A stretch of 28,720 nt of DNA, from the NCBI GenBank assembly GCA_043744805.1, contig JAYTTZ010000139.1, positions 1-28,720 of the forward strand. The letters run 5' to 3'. The position numbers were made by a program, and so were the translations under genes. Numbering within the stretch: the first letter of the stretch is position 1; every line of letters begins with the position of its first letter. Shown here piece by piece: positions 16,257 through 25,800 of this stretch. Below the pieces are notes generated by a model. It was not told where the DNA came from. It was given only the letters and a program-made list of their open reading frames with translations, and did not search any database. The DNA is from Ga0077536 sp043744805 (GTDB lineage Bacteria > Pseudomonadota > Gammaproteobacteria > Ga0077536).

Positions 16257-16387
16257 CAGGGAATCCTCCCTGATATGATTAAGCGGCATACCTGCGACGT
16301 GTCTGGCGAATGGACCATGTTCAATGCATTTGGTTCGGAAGACAGGACAAAATTGAGCCGGATTTCAAGTATACAAGCGCCCCGCCC

Positions 16388-17998
16388 ATGACACACCAGC
16401 AAGACTACGACCTGCTCGTCATCGGCAGCGGCGCGGCCGGCCTCGCGCTGGCCCTCGATCTCGCGGACGAACTCCGAATCTGCGTCCTCGCCAAGGCCGA
16501 ATTGAGCGAATCCAACACGCGCTACGCCCAGGGCGGCGTGTCTGCCGTGATGGATCCGGGCGACAGTGTCGAATCCCACATCGAAGACACCCTCAAGGCC
16601 GGCGCAGGCTTGTGCCAACGAACCGCCGTCGAACACATCGTTCGCCACGGCCAGGCCGCCATTAACTGGCTGCAATCGGTCGGTGTCCCGTTCACCACGG
16701 TAAAGGACGAACATGGGGTCGAGGTCGTCCACCTGACCCAGGAAGGCGGCCACAGTCGGCGCCGGGTGGTCCATGCGGACGACGCCACTGGCCTTGCGAT
16801 CGAAACCACCCTGCTCGAACGGGTGAAGGCGCATCCCAACATCCAGTTGCTCGACTGGCATATCGCCATCGACCTCATCACCATGGGCAAGCTCGGCACC
16901 ACCCCTGACCGCTGCGTGGGTGCCTATGTCCTCGACCGCCACACCAATACAGTGGTCACCCTGCGGGCGCACTGGTGCGTGCTTGCCACCGGCGGGGCCG
17001 GCAAGGTTTATTTGTATACGAGCAACCCCGACATCGCGACCGGCGACGGTGTTGCCATGGCCTGGCGCGCGGGTTGCGCGGTCGCCAACATGGAATTCGT
17101 GCAGTTCCACCCCACATGCCTTTACCACCCCAAGGCCAAGTCCTTCCTGGTGACGGAAGCCCTGCGGGGCGAAGGTGCGCGCCTCCTGCTGCCAAATGGC
17201 GAACCCTTCATGGAGCGCTTCGATTCGCGTGGCGAACTGGCCCCCCGTGACATCGTCGCGAGGGCCATCGACCACGAGATGAAGCGCCTTGGTGCTGATT
17301 GCGTGTACCTCGACATTTCCCACAAACCTGCGGACTTCATCCTTAACCACTTCCCGACCATCTCTCAGCACTGCAAGACCTTTGGCTTCGACCTCACCAG
17401 CGAGCCCTTGCCGGTAGTGCCCGCAGCCCACTATTTCTGCGGTGGCGTGCTGACGGATCTCCTGGGGCGCACCTCACTTCCCGGCCTTTTCGCGATTGGC
17501 GAGGTGGCCTGCACGGGATTACACGGCGCCAACCGCATGGCCAGCAACTCGTTGCTGGAATGCCTCGTCACGGCACGTTCGACCGCCGAGGCCATCCGCG
17601 CGCAGATCAACGACCGCCCTCCGCTGCCAATCATCCCCGCCTGGGACGAAAGCCAGGTCACCGATGCCGACGAGGAAGTGGTGGTCGCCCACAACTGGGA
17701 CGAACTGCGGCGTTTCATGTGGGACTACGTCGGCATCGTACGCACCACCAAGCGACTGGAACGCGCCAGGCGACGCGTCCACCTGCTGCGCAACGAGATT
17801 GGCGAGTTCTATGCGAATTTCAGGGTGACCAGCGACCTCATCGAACTCCGCAACCTGGTACAGGTGGCAGAACTCGTCATTCGTTGCGCCTTGAAGCGAA
17901 AGGAAAGCCGGGGCCTCCATTTCACGCTCGATTACCCTGAAACCGACGACCGGAACTACCAGCGGGATACTATCCTGCGGGCCGGCGACTTTGGCTGA
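16388..17998 (+). CDS. nadB: L-aspartate oxidase
   Basis: NadB oxidises L-aspartate to iminoaspartate with FAD, the first step of de novo NAD synthesis. The 536-residue protein (E. coli 540) has the FAD-binding GSGAAGLALAL (13-23), the family motif NTRYAQGGVSAV, the active-site region QFHPTCL and HGANRMASNSLLECLV. The frame is open from 16310, but the ATG at 16388 (MTHQQDYDLLVIGSG) matches the family N-terminus. The ribosome site is weak. A TATACA box lies upstream at about 16370-16375, without a good -35 partner. The gene ends within the ribosome site of the next gene. Confidence 0.96.
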   Translation: MTHQQDYDLLVIGSGAAGLALALDLADELRICVLAKAELSESNTRYAQGGVSAVMDPGDSVESHIEDTLKAGAGLCQRTAVEHIVRHGQAAINWLQSVGVPFTTVKDEHGVEVVHLTQEGGHSRRRVVHADDATGLAIETTLLERVKAHPNIQLLDWHIAIDLITMGKLGTTPDRCVGAYVLDRHTNTVVTLRAHWCVLATGGAGKVYLYTSNPDIATGDGVAMAWRAGCAVANMEFVQFHPTCLYHPKAKSFLVTEALRGEGARLLLPNGEPFMERFDSRGELAPRDIVARAIDHEMKRLGADCVYLDISHKPADFILNHFPTISQHCKTFGFDLTSEPLPVVPAAHYFCGGVLTDLLGRTSLPGLFAIGEVACTGLHGANRMASNSLLECLVTARSTAEAIRAQINDRPPLPIIPAWDESQVTDADEEVVVAHNWDELRRFMWDYVGIVRTTKRLERARRRVHLLRNEIGEFYANFRVTSDLIELRNLVQVAELVIRCALKRKESRGLHFTLDYPETDDRNYQRDTILRAGDFG

Positions 17999-18005
17999 GG
18001 TGACT

Positions 18006-18773
18006 ATGACAACCGCCCCGGAACGCCTGCTGCTGCCTGCTGGTTTCAACCCTGCCGGCGCGCTGTCGGGTCGGAACATCCTCATCACCGGCGCCTCCCG
18101 GGGCCTTGGCCTCGCCATGGCCAGGGACTGCGCCGCCGCCGGGGCCCAGACCATCCTCCTGGCCCGCGAAGTCCGTGCGCTCGAAAGCCTTGCCGACGAG
18201 ATCGAGGCCGCAGGCCACCTCGAACCCGTGCTAGTCCCTTGTAACCTGGAGGCCGCGACCCACGAGCATTACGAGGACATCGCCAAGCTCCTGCGCGACC
18301 GCTTTGGGCACCTGGACGGCCTGGTGCTGAATGCCGGCATGCTCGGGGAACTCTCGCCAATCGCCAATTACGACCCCACGGTCTGGGCGCGCGTCTTCCA
18401 GGTCAACCTGCACAGCCCTTTCCTGCTGACCCGATGCTGCCTGCCCCTCCTGCACGCTGCAGGCCGCTCACGCGTGCTGTTCGTCTCCTCGGCGGTTGGC
18501 CGGCAGGGCCGCGCCTATTGGGGCGCCTATGCAGCGTCCAAGTTTGCCGTCGAGGGATTGATGCAGGTGCTGGCGGACGAAGTAGCCAACGAGGGGCGCA
18601 TCACAGTGAATTCGGTCAATCCCGGCCGCTGCCGGACCCGCATGCGGGCGCAGGCCTACCCTGCGGAAAACGCTGAATTGCTCCCACCGCCTGAAACCCT
18701 CGCGCCGTTTTTCACCTTTCTAATGAGTGCGGCGGCCAACGACCTCCACGGGCGGCAATTCGATCTCCAGTAG
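18006..18773 (+). CDS. YciK-type short-chain dehydrogenase/reductase
   Basis: This 255-residue NAD(P)-dependent oxidoreductase has the Rossmann motif TGASRGLG (28-35), NAG (109-111) and the catalytic set S162, Y175 and K179 (YAASK). The segment SSAVGRQGRAYWGAYAASKFAVEGLMQVLADE closely resembles E. coli YciK, whose physiological substrate I do not know. The ATG at 18006 has GAGG five bases before it, and this ribosome site overlaps the nadB stop codon, so the two genes are probably one operon. The frame also has TTG at 17991 and GTG at 18000, which I judge less likely. Confidence 0.9.
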   Translation: MTTAPERLLLPAGFNPAGALSGRNILITGASRGLGLAMARDCAAAGAQTILLAREVRALESLADEIEAAGHLEPVLVPCNLEAATHEHYEDIAKLLRDRFGHLDGLVLNAGMLGELSPIANYDPTVWARVFQVNLHSPFLLTRCCLPLLHAAGRSRVLFVSSAVGRQGRAYWGAYAASKFAVEGLMQVLADEVANEGRITVNSVNPGRCRTRMRAQAYPAENAELLPPPETLAPFFTFLMSAAANDLHGRQFDLQ

Positions 18774-18777
18774 GCGG

Positions 18778-18815
18778 AAAAAACCTGCCGCGCGGCAATC
18801 CCTGCCGGGTGGCAG
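18778..18815 (-). terminator. Candidate minus-strand terminator with two small hairpins
   Basis: Read on the minus strand, a hairpin CTGCC-ACCC-GGCAG (18815-18802) is followed by TGCCGCGCGGCA (18797-18786), then GG and six T bases (18783-18778). It could stop antisense readthrough from the smc-zipA-ligA side through the diguanylate cyclase gene. On the plus strand there is no T-run, so it is a poor terminator for the SDR gene. Stems are short. Confidence 0.35.
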
Positions 18816-18960
18816 TCGGCTCCTGTAGCGTGACGATTTCTTGACGAGACCCGATCGCGAGCGAGTCCCGGTGCCCATGGCGCCAATGAACCGACGCCAA
18901 GTCGGGCCATTTCGCGTCAATGCTTGCTTCGTACCTCCCGCACGACTCGATTTCTCAGGC

Positions 18961-18976
18961 TGGCACACAAATCGCT
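18961..18976 (+). promoter_or_regulatory. Candidate sigma54 (-24/-12) promoter
   Basis: TGGCACACAAATCGCT matches the sigma54 consensus TGGCAC-N5-TTGC with exact GG-N10-GC spacing and one mismatch in the -12 element (TCGC). Transcription would begin about 23 nt before the start codon of the diguanylate cyclase gene at 19010. No enhancer-binding site was identified in the 236-nt gap, so this is motif-based only. Confidence 0.4.
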
Positions 18977-19009
18977 TATAGCGGTTCACCATCGCCAGAG
19001 GATATTCCC

Positions 19010-19939
19010 ATGACCAACCACGCCGAACTCGCGCTTGCGACAGAGCGTAGTTTCGATGCCGCAACGAGCCGCGAGTCTGCAGCGTTTTCCCCTGAGGCTC
19101 GACTGCTCTCCGACCAGAGTCGGTTGCGCATCAGTAACGCGATGCAAGCCAGCCTGCTGGTCCAGGATGTCCTCCAGTTGTTCGTCGCCGAGGGCCGACG
19201 AATCGTTCGGCGATTCAACCTTCGTTACCAGAACGACAAGGATGGGCACGCCTACAGCGAAGGTCGGGTGCATCCTAATTGCGTGACCTATCACCTCGAT
19301 CTGCATGGCACGCAGTTGGGGCGGGTGACGTTCAGCCGGGCCACTGCCTTCAGCGACGATGAGGTCGCGCTGTTTGAACTCATGCTGTGCCTGCTCGTCT
19401 ATCCGTTGCGCAATGCACTGATGTACGAACGCGCGCTCAAGTCGGCGACCATCGATCCGCTCACCGGGGTCCAGAACCGGACCGGGATGTACCAGCACCT
19501 CGAGCACCAGGTGCTGCTGTCCACCCGCCACGGCACACCGTTGTCATTCATGATGATCGACATCGACTTCTTCAAATCTATCAATGACACGCATGGCCAT
19601 CTGGTCGGGGATCACGTGCTTACGCAAACCGCTGGCAATATCTGCCGGGCTACCCGCACCAGCGATGTCGTGTTCCGCTATGGCGGCGAGGAGTTCTCGG
19701 TGGTCCTCAACAACACGCCGCTGGACGGTGCGAAACGACTCGCCGACCGGGTCTGCAATGCCGTGAGGCAGTCGGTGATCAAGCATACTGGTCACGACAT
19801 CACCGTCACGGTGAGCATCGGGGTAAGCCAGTGGAAGGAAGAAGAGACCGTCAGCGACCTGCTCGCCCGGGCTGATCGCCATCTGTACCTCGCCAAGACG
19901 AGCGGCCGGAACCGCGTCGTCACGGGTGGGGAGGTGTAA
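19010..19939 (+). CDS. Diguanylate cyclase (GGDEF domain) with N-terminal GAF-like region
   Basis: This 309-residue enzyme makes the second messenger cyclic di-GMP from GTP. The GGDEF domain (about 145-305) has DPLTGVQNR, MIDIDFFKSINDTHGHLVGD, the active site GGEEF (225-229) and a product-inhibition I-site RTSD (216-219) exactly five residues before it, so the enzyme should be active and feedback-inhibited. Residues about 42-140 resemble a diverged GAF-type sensor (LGRVTFSRATAFSDDEVALFELM), ligand unknown. No membrane segment is visible, so it is cytoplasmic. I choose ATG 19010, with GAGG eight bases upstream, over ATG 18920. It ends convergent with ligA, and the two genes overlap by 20 nt (19920-19939). 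Confidence 0.92.
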   Translation: MTNHAELALATERSFDAATSRESAAFSPEARLLSDQSRLRISNAMQASLLVQDVLQLFVAEGRRIVRRFNLRYQNDKDGHAYSEGRVHPNCVTYHLDLHGTQLGRVTFSRATAFSDDEVALFELMLCLLVYPLRNALMYERALKSATIDPLTGVQNRTGMYQHLEHQVLLSTRHGTPLSFMMIDIDFFKSINDTHGHLVGDHVLTQTAGNICRATRTSDVVFRYGGEEFSVVLNNTPLDGAKRLADRVCNAVRQSVIKHTGHDITVTVSIGVSQWKEEETVSDLLARADRHLYLAKTSGRNRVVTGGEV

Positions 19940-21926
19940 CCAGCCCGTCGAGGAAGCTCCGGGCTTCCGCGGGCGCGGCAAACAGGCGGGCAAGGCCCGC
20001 CTCATCAGTAGTCGGAATACCGAGTTCCTGGGCCTTGCGCGCCTTCGATCCCGCGTCGCCGCCGACGACCACCAGGGTCGTCCTCTTCGAGACACTGCTG
20101 CCGGGCCTGGCCCCGAGCGCGGCAAGCCATTCTGCAGCTTCTTCCCGGGTATAGCCTTCCAGGCTGCCGGTGAGGACGACCGTCCAACCCTTGAGCGGAA
20201 GTTCGGCCACGGATGTCCGCTTAACCGCCGGCCAGACCACGCCGCCTTGCCTCAGGCGTGCGATGAGGTCCCGGTTTTCCGTTTCCCCGAAAAAAGCCGC
20301 GATGCGACCTGCCACGACGGGGCCGACGTCGGGCACTTCCTGCAAAGCCTCGACCGAGGCCGTCGCCAGCGGTTCGAGATCGCCGAAATGTGCGGTCAAC
20401 TGCCGCGCCGTGGCCTCGCCCACTTCGCCGATGCCCAATGCATGCAGGAGTCTAGGCAGCGTCGTCTGCCGGCTTCGCGCGATGGAAGCCAGGAGGTTTT
20501 TCGCTGACTTCTCGCCAAGTCGCTCTAGCGCAAGCAGCTGGGGCAGGTCCAGGCAGTACAAGTCCGCCGCGTCCCCCACCAGTCCGCTCGCCACCAGTTG
20601 TTCGGCCAATTTGTCGCCGAGTCCCTCAATGTCCAGCGCGCGACGTGATGCGAAGTGGATCAACGCCTGCACCCGCTGCTGCAGCGCCTGATCGGGCACG
20701 GCCTCCGGCATGACGAAGGCTTCGGTGCCCTCCGGCCGCTTTTCCAGCACCACGCGCACGACCTCCGGAATCACATCGCCGGCACGCCGCACCAGCACCA
20801 GATCGCCGACACGGACGTCTTTCCTCGCGATTTCATCCGCGTTGTGCAGGGTCGCGTTCGTCACGGTCACACCGCCGACGAACACCGGTTCCAGCCTGGC
20901 CACCGGGGTAAGCGCCCCGGTACGGCCAACCTGCACGTCGATTGCCAGCACCCGCGTCTCGCGTTCCTCGGGCTTGAACTTGAAAGCCACCGCCCAGCGC
21001 GGCGCGCGCGCCACCTGGCCAAGCTGGGCCTGCCAGTCGAGGCGATCCACCTTGAACACCACGCCGTCGATGTCGTAATCGAGCGTGGGGCGGCGGGCTT
21101 CCATCCGGTGGTAGTACTCAAGGGCTGCCGCAATGCCTGCAACACGCCGGGTTTCGGGGGACACCCTACAGCCCAGCGCCTGCAGCCAAGCCAGCAATTC
21201 ACACTGGCTTGGCGGCAGTTCGCCACCCTCGCAGGCACCGATGCCGTAACAATAAAGCGTGAGCGGTCGGGACCGCGTGATGGCCGGATCAAGCTGTCGC
21301 AGGCTGCCAGCGGCCGCGTTCCGGGGATTCGCGAAAGGCTTGCCGCCGACTTCCAGCTGCGATCGGTTGAGCGCCTCGAAGCCACTCCGGCTGAGATACA
21401 CCTCACCCCTTATTTCAAGCAGGGGTGGCGCGCCCTGCAAGCGCAAGGGCACGGCGCGGAGGGTGCGGATATTAGCCGTGACATCTTCGCCCACTTCACC
21501 GTCGCCGCGCGTCGCCGCGCTGGCCAGCAGGCCATCGACGTAGGTGAGGTTGATGGCCAGGCCATCGAGCTTGGTTTCCGCGACGAAAACCACCTCCTCG
21601 GCCGCGAGATCCTTGCAGATGCGGCGATTGAAATCCGCGAAGTCCTCGGCGGAAAACGCATTCGCCAGGGACAGCATCGGGCGCCCGTGCCGAAGTGGCG
21701 TGAATCCAGCGGAAGGCTTGCCGGCCACCCGCTGGCTTGGTGAATCGGAACTTTCGAGGGCCGGAAATCCCGCTTCGAGCGCCAGCAGTTCACGCATCAG
21801 TTCATCGTAGGCCGCGTCTGAAATGTCCGGATCATCCAGCACGTAATAGCGCTGGTCGTGCCCTGCAATCGTTGCCCGCAAGGCGGCGAGCCGGGCGGCG
21901 GCCCCGGCTTCAGTGGTGGGGAGCAT
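19920..21926 (-). CDS. ligA: NAD+-dependent DNA ligase lacking the Cys4 zinc finger
   Basis: LigA seals nicks in replication and repair using NAD+. The 668-residue protein has the Ia/adenylation domain with catalytic K119 (ETKLDGLAIN), SAATRGDGEVGEDVT, FANPRNAAAGSLRQLD, the OB-fold (QVGRTGALTPVARLEP, VTVTNATLHNADE, RRAGDVIPEV), helix-hairpin-helix repeats (LGIGEVGEATA, VPDVGPVVA) and a C-terminal BRCT domain. The zinc-binding segment usually lying between the OB-fold and IHFASRRA is missing: no cysteine occurs there and about 20 residues are absent compared with E. coli. The ATG at 21926 overlaps the zipA end by 17 nt; no clear ribosome site is visible. The frame extends further upstream through zipA but that part is not ligase. 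Confidence 0.93.
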   Translation of the reverse strand: MLPTTEAGAAARLAALRATIAGHDQRYYVLDDPDISDAAYDELMRELLALEAGFPALESSDSPSQRVAGKPSAGFTPLRHGRPMLSLANAFSAEDFADFNRRICKDLAAEEVVFVAETKLDGLAINLTYVDGLLASAATRGDGEVGEDVTANIRTLRAVPLRLQGAPPLLEIRGEVYLSRSGFEALNRSQLEVGGKPFANPRNAAAGSLRQLDPAITRSRPLTLYCYGIGACEGGELPPSQCELLAWLQALGCRVSPETRRVAGIAAALEYYHRMEARRPTLDYDIDGVVFKVDRLDWQAQLGQVARAPRWAVAFKFKPEERETRVLAIDVQVGRTGALTPVARLEPVFVGGVTVTNATLHNADEIARKDVRVGDLVLVRRAGDVIPEVVRVVLEKRPEGTEAFVMPEAVPDQALQQRVQALIHFASRRALDIEGLGDKLAEQLVASGLVGDAADLYCLDLPQLLALERLGEKSAKNLLASIARSRQTTLPRLLHALGIGEVGEATARQLTAHFGDLEPLATASVEALQEVPDVGPVVAGRIAAFFGETENRDLIARLRQGGVVWPAVKRTSVAELPLKGWTVVLTGSLEGYTREEAAEWLAALGARPGSSVSKRTTLVVVGGDAGSKARKAQELGIPTTDEAGLARLFAAPAEARSFLDGLVTPPHP

Positions 21927-22830
21927 AGCGGGCGGCAATGCGGCGCATGCGTTCGATGGCAGTGCTGTCGAGCGGTCTGCGCGGTTCGCTCCGAAGGTCG
22001 GCCTGCAATGCTTCGGCAAGCCGTTGCGCCACGTTGAGGAACATCTCGAAGGCCACGGAGCCATCAAGCGCCGCGGGGAACTGGATGAAAAGCGCGACCC
22101 CCTGCGTGGTGAACACGTCCATGTTCGCAAGTTCAAAATGGCCGGGCTCGAGCATGTTGGCGAGGCTGAAAAGGGCTTTCTCGGTGCGCAGGTCACCCGC
22201 CCCGAAGTGGTGGTAGATGTCCATCTCGCCGTACACGAGTCCGACCGCCTTGAAGGCGCGCTGCAATTCGGGGCCACTGAACGTCCCGTCGTGCCTGGGC
22301 CGGACATACAGCGCCAGCACTTCGGGCGGCGGCAGAGGCGGTAGTGCCGGCGCCGCCGGACCATCGGGTTCGTCGTCGTCGCCAAAGCCTAACGACAGCT
22401 GGTTGGTGCGCCGGCGGCGGCGGGATTTTGGCGTAGGCGGCGAAGTGTGCCCTGCGTCAGCTTCCGGCGTAGGGCGCATAACGGGTTCGGGAACCATGGT
22501 GGGCTCGGGTGGTGGCGTATCCAGCTTCGCCACTGGCCGGTGCTTGGGTGTCCGTTCGACGCCGTGTGTCACTGCGGGGAGGTCCGGCATTTTTTCCCGC
22601 GGCTTCAGGACGACGATTTCAAAGTCATCTTCCGCCGGCGGCTGGTCGCCGTCCCCAGCGTCTTCCCGCTCGAATTCGCCACGGCGCCCCGACCTGCCAT
22701 CGCGCAGGCGACCATAGCGGCGATTGGTCTCGCGCCGCCGTCGCCACTGCGCCAGCACGTAGACCCCCCCCAGCACCAGGATCCCGATGAGCAGCAGGGC
22801 GATGCGCAGTGACCAGGAGGGCGCCTCCAT
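21910..22830 (-). CDS. zipA: Cell division protein ZipA
   Basis: ZipA anchors and bundles FtsZ at the division site on the inner membrane. The 306-residue protein has an N-terminal membrane helix (about 8-28) with almost no periplasmic part. A basic stretch (QWRRRRETNRRYGRLRDGR), a Pro/Glu/Arg-rich linker (about 60-165) and the C-terminal FtsZ-binding domain (LALYVRPRHDGTFSGPELQRAFKAVGLVYGEMDIYHHF onwards) follow. The family is weakly conserved, so its place between smc and ligA, as in Pseudomonas, is strong support. The ATG at 22830 has only a weak ribosome site. The gap to smc is 45 nt. Confidence 0.93.
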   Translation of the reverse strand: MEAPSWSLRIALLLIGILVLGGVYVLAQWRRRRETNRRYGRLRDGRSGRRGEFEREDAGDGDQPPAEDDFEIVVLKPREKMPDLPAVTHGVERTPKHRPVAKLDTPPPEPTMVPEPVMRPTPEADAGHTSPPTPKSRRRRRTNQLSLGFGDDDEPDGPAAPALPPLPPPEVLALYVRPRHDGTFSGPELQRAFKAVGLVYGEMDIYHHFGAGDLRTEKALFSLANMLEPGHFELANMDVFTTQGVALFIQFPAALDGSVAFEMFLNVAQRLAEALQADLRSEPRRPLDSTAIERMRRIAARYAPHH

Positions 22831-22875
22831 CAGTGTGTCCCTGCTGGGTCGTGCTGACGCATCCGGCCCCGGGCC

Positions 22876-25800
22876 TCAGGCCGTCCCGGCAAGTTTGACG
22901 GCTTCATCCATGTTCACCGCCACGAGCCTCGACACACCGGGTTCGTGCATCGTTACGCCAATCAACTGTTCGGCGATTTCCATCGTGAGTTTGTTGTGCG
23001 AGATGAACAGGAACTGCACGCGCGCCGACATTTGCCGGAGCATCGCCGTGAGGCGCACCACGTTGGCGTCGTCGAGCGGCGCGTCCACTTCGTCCAGGAG
23101 GCAGAACGGTGCCGGATTGAGCTCGAAAAGTGCGAAAACAAAGGACAACGCGGACAATGCCTTCTCGCCACCCGAAAGCAGGTGGATGCTGCTGTTCCGC
23201 TTGCCCGGCGGGCGCGCCATCACCGTGACACCGGTCTCCAGCAGGTCGTCGCCGGCAAGTTCCAGGTAAGCGTGGCCACCCCCGAACAGGACCGGGAACA
23301 GCCGCTGCAGACCGGCATTGACCTGATCGAAGGTTTCGCGGAAACGGGTGCGGGTTTCCTTGTCGATCTTGCGCATCGCCTCGCCAAGCGTCGACAGTGC
23401 TTGCGTCAGGTCGTTGAACTGCGCGTCGAGGTAGGTCTTGCGTTCCGAAGTCTGGTTGAACTCGTCGATGGCGGCGAGGTTGATGGGACCCAGGCGCGAG
23501 ATCCGGTTGGCAAGGCCCGTGAGTTTCTCGCGAATCAATGCTTCGGTCGCCTCGACGTCGAGCGTTTCAAGCACGGCTTCCAGGACATGGCCGCCGTGCC
23601 GGAGGCGGTCTGCCTGCTCCTCCGCGCGGACCTGAAGCGCCCGTTCCTCCAGCCGTGCGGTCTCCAGGGCGCGCTGCCGCTCGGCAGTTTCGCGTTCCAG
23701 GCGCGCGCGGATTTCGCCATGGCCACGCAGCTGCTGGTCGATGTCGTCGAGCTGCTGGCGGGCGTCCTTCAGCGCCTGCTCGGCGCTGATGCGCTGGGCT
23801 AACGCCGCAGCGCGCTCCGCCCGCAAGAGCTCCTGCGGCGCCTGTGCGTTGCCTGCGTCTTCGGCCAGGCTGGCGCAGCGGTGCGCGAGTTCCTCGCTGA
23901 GGCGCAGGTTGCGCTCGATCGCATGCTCCACCGAGCCGCGTCCCGACTTCAGGCTTTCAAGCTGCAGCGCCAGCGCATGCCGCGCGTCGCGCGCCTGCTT
24001 CCAGTCGTTACGCGCCTGCTCCAGCCCCAGCTGGACTTCGCGCCGCGCCACACCGAGGGATTCCCGGCGCAATTCAAGATCCTTCAGGCTCGCCTGCAGG
24101 CGGTCGGCTTCCTCGCGGAGCCCGGACAGTTCGCGCCCGCTGGTTTCCTCGCGCTGCGTGAGTTCCGACGTCTGGCGCGCCAGTTCCTGCAGTCGATTGC
24201 GGGTCTGCGCCAACTCGCCTTCGCAGCGCTGGGCTTGTCCGCGCAGATCGGCGAGTTCACCGTTTCGCGCGTTGGTTTGCGCCGACAGCTCGCTATCGCG
24301 CTTTTCCAGCAGCAGCTGCTGTTCCTGCGCTTCACGCAGCTCGACTTCAAGACCAGCGATGGATTCGGCCGCCACGTGATCGTCACGCCGGAGTTCTTCC
24401 AGGCGACGTTCGCGCATCAATACGCTGTCGTCCTGCTGGCGCCGCCCAGGTACCTGCACCCAATTCGGTCCCAACCAGATCCCTTGCTTCGTGACGATGG
24501 ACTCGCCGGCACCCAGCACCGCGCGCGCGGACTCCGCGCCTTCCAGGTTGGGCGCCACGTACACGCCGGCTACCAAGGCAAAAACGTCGAACTCGCTGCG
24601 AATCATTTCCGACAGGAGGGGCAGTCCGGGCCTGTCCGCACGCGCCGTCGTTGGCGCCTTCGCGCCCCGGCCGAGGGCCGTCAGGCTCGCCGCTGGCGCA
24701 CTTTCAAGCGGGGTTGCGAGCAGGGCCTGGTCGGCGCCTGGCGCGCAAAGCGCCGTCAATCTCCCGCCCAGAACGACTTCGGCCGCTTGTTCCCAACCCG
24801 CTTCGATGGTCATCGATTCGGCCAGTGCCTTGCCGTCACCCAGCCCGTTGGTGGCCAGCCAGTTCATGAGGTTGCGTTGATCGCGCCCAAGGGCGGCTTC
24901 CTGCAGGGCACGCAGCGACGCAAGCTTGCCGCGCAGTTCCTGCGACTCACCGCGGCGCGCGTGCAACTGGCGACCCAGGCCCTGGGCCGCTTCGCGCGCG
25001 GACGCGAGCGACTGGCGGGCTTCCTGTTGCGCCGTTCGCAGGGTTTCGAGTTCGACAGTCTTGGTTTCCTGCGCGGCGCGGAAGGTCGCGATCCGCGCGT
25101 CCAGGCTGTCGGGATCCAGTCGCGCACGCTCCGTCCCAAGGCCTTCGAGGCGGCGGGCGGCCTCACCCTGGTTGCGGGCGAGCAGCTCGATGCGTGCCTG
25201 GGTCGCATGCTCGGAACGCGAGGCTTCGGTGAATTCCTGGTTGAACTGATCCCAGGCTTGCTGCCAGCCTTCGGCCGCCTGCTCGGCCCGGCGGAGTGCA
25301 TCAGCCTTCAGTTCTTCCTCGCCGGCACTGCCCTCGAAGCCTGGCGCCAGCGTGGCGATCGACTGGTCGATCTGGGCCAGGCGCTCGCGGTCTCCACCGA
25401 GCATCTGCGCAGCTTCCTGCTGGCTCAGGTGTGCGCGGGCAAGCTCCTGCTCCAGCCCACGCTGGCGTTCCTCGTTCAGCTGGAGGGCTTGTTCAATTCG
25501 GGAGATGTCGGCGCTGCGTGCGTAGAAGGCACTTTGGACCGTATTGAAAGCGTTCTGCGCCACGGTCTGTTCTTCGCGTCGTGCGCTTTGCGCGTTTTCA
25601 ATGCGTCGAAGCTCGGCAAGCGTCCCTTCGTAGTCGGTTTCGCGCTGGCCGATGAGTCGGTGCTGCGCCTCGCGCTCAACTTCAATGACTCGCCAACGCA
25701 TCGCGAGGTGTGCCGCCTCGAACTGACGCTCCTCGGCTTTCATTTCCTGGTACTTCTCCGCAGCCTTCGCCTGGCGTTGGAGGTGGTTGATCTGCTTTTC

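Noticed and set aside
16296..16340. A possible sigma-E promoter upstream of rpoE (GAACCA, 15-nt spacer, GTCCAT on the minus strand)
   Set aside because: Both elements match the GAACTT and TCTGA-type consensus poorly, so autoregulation is expected from the family but not shown here.
16256..17431. A 391-codon open frame on the minus strand, opposite nadB
   Set aside because: nadB carries complete family motifs across the same bases. The antisense frame has no recognisable domain and no separate ribosome site.
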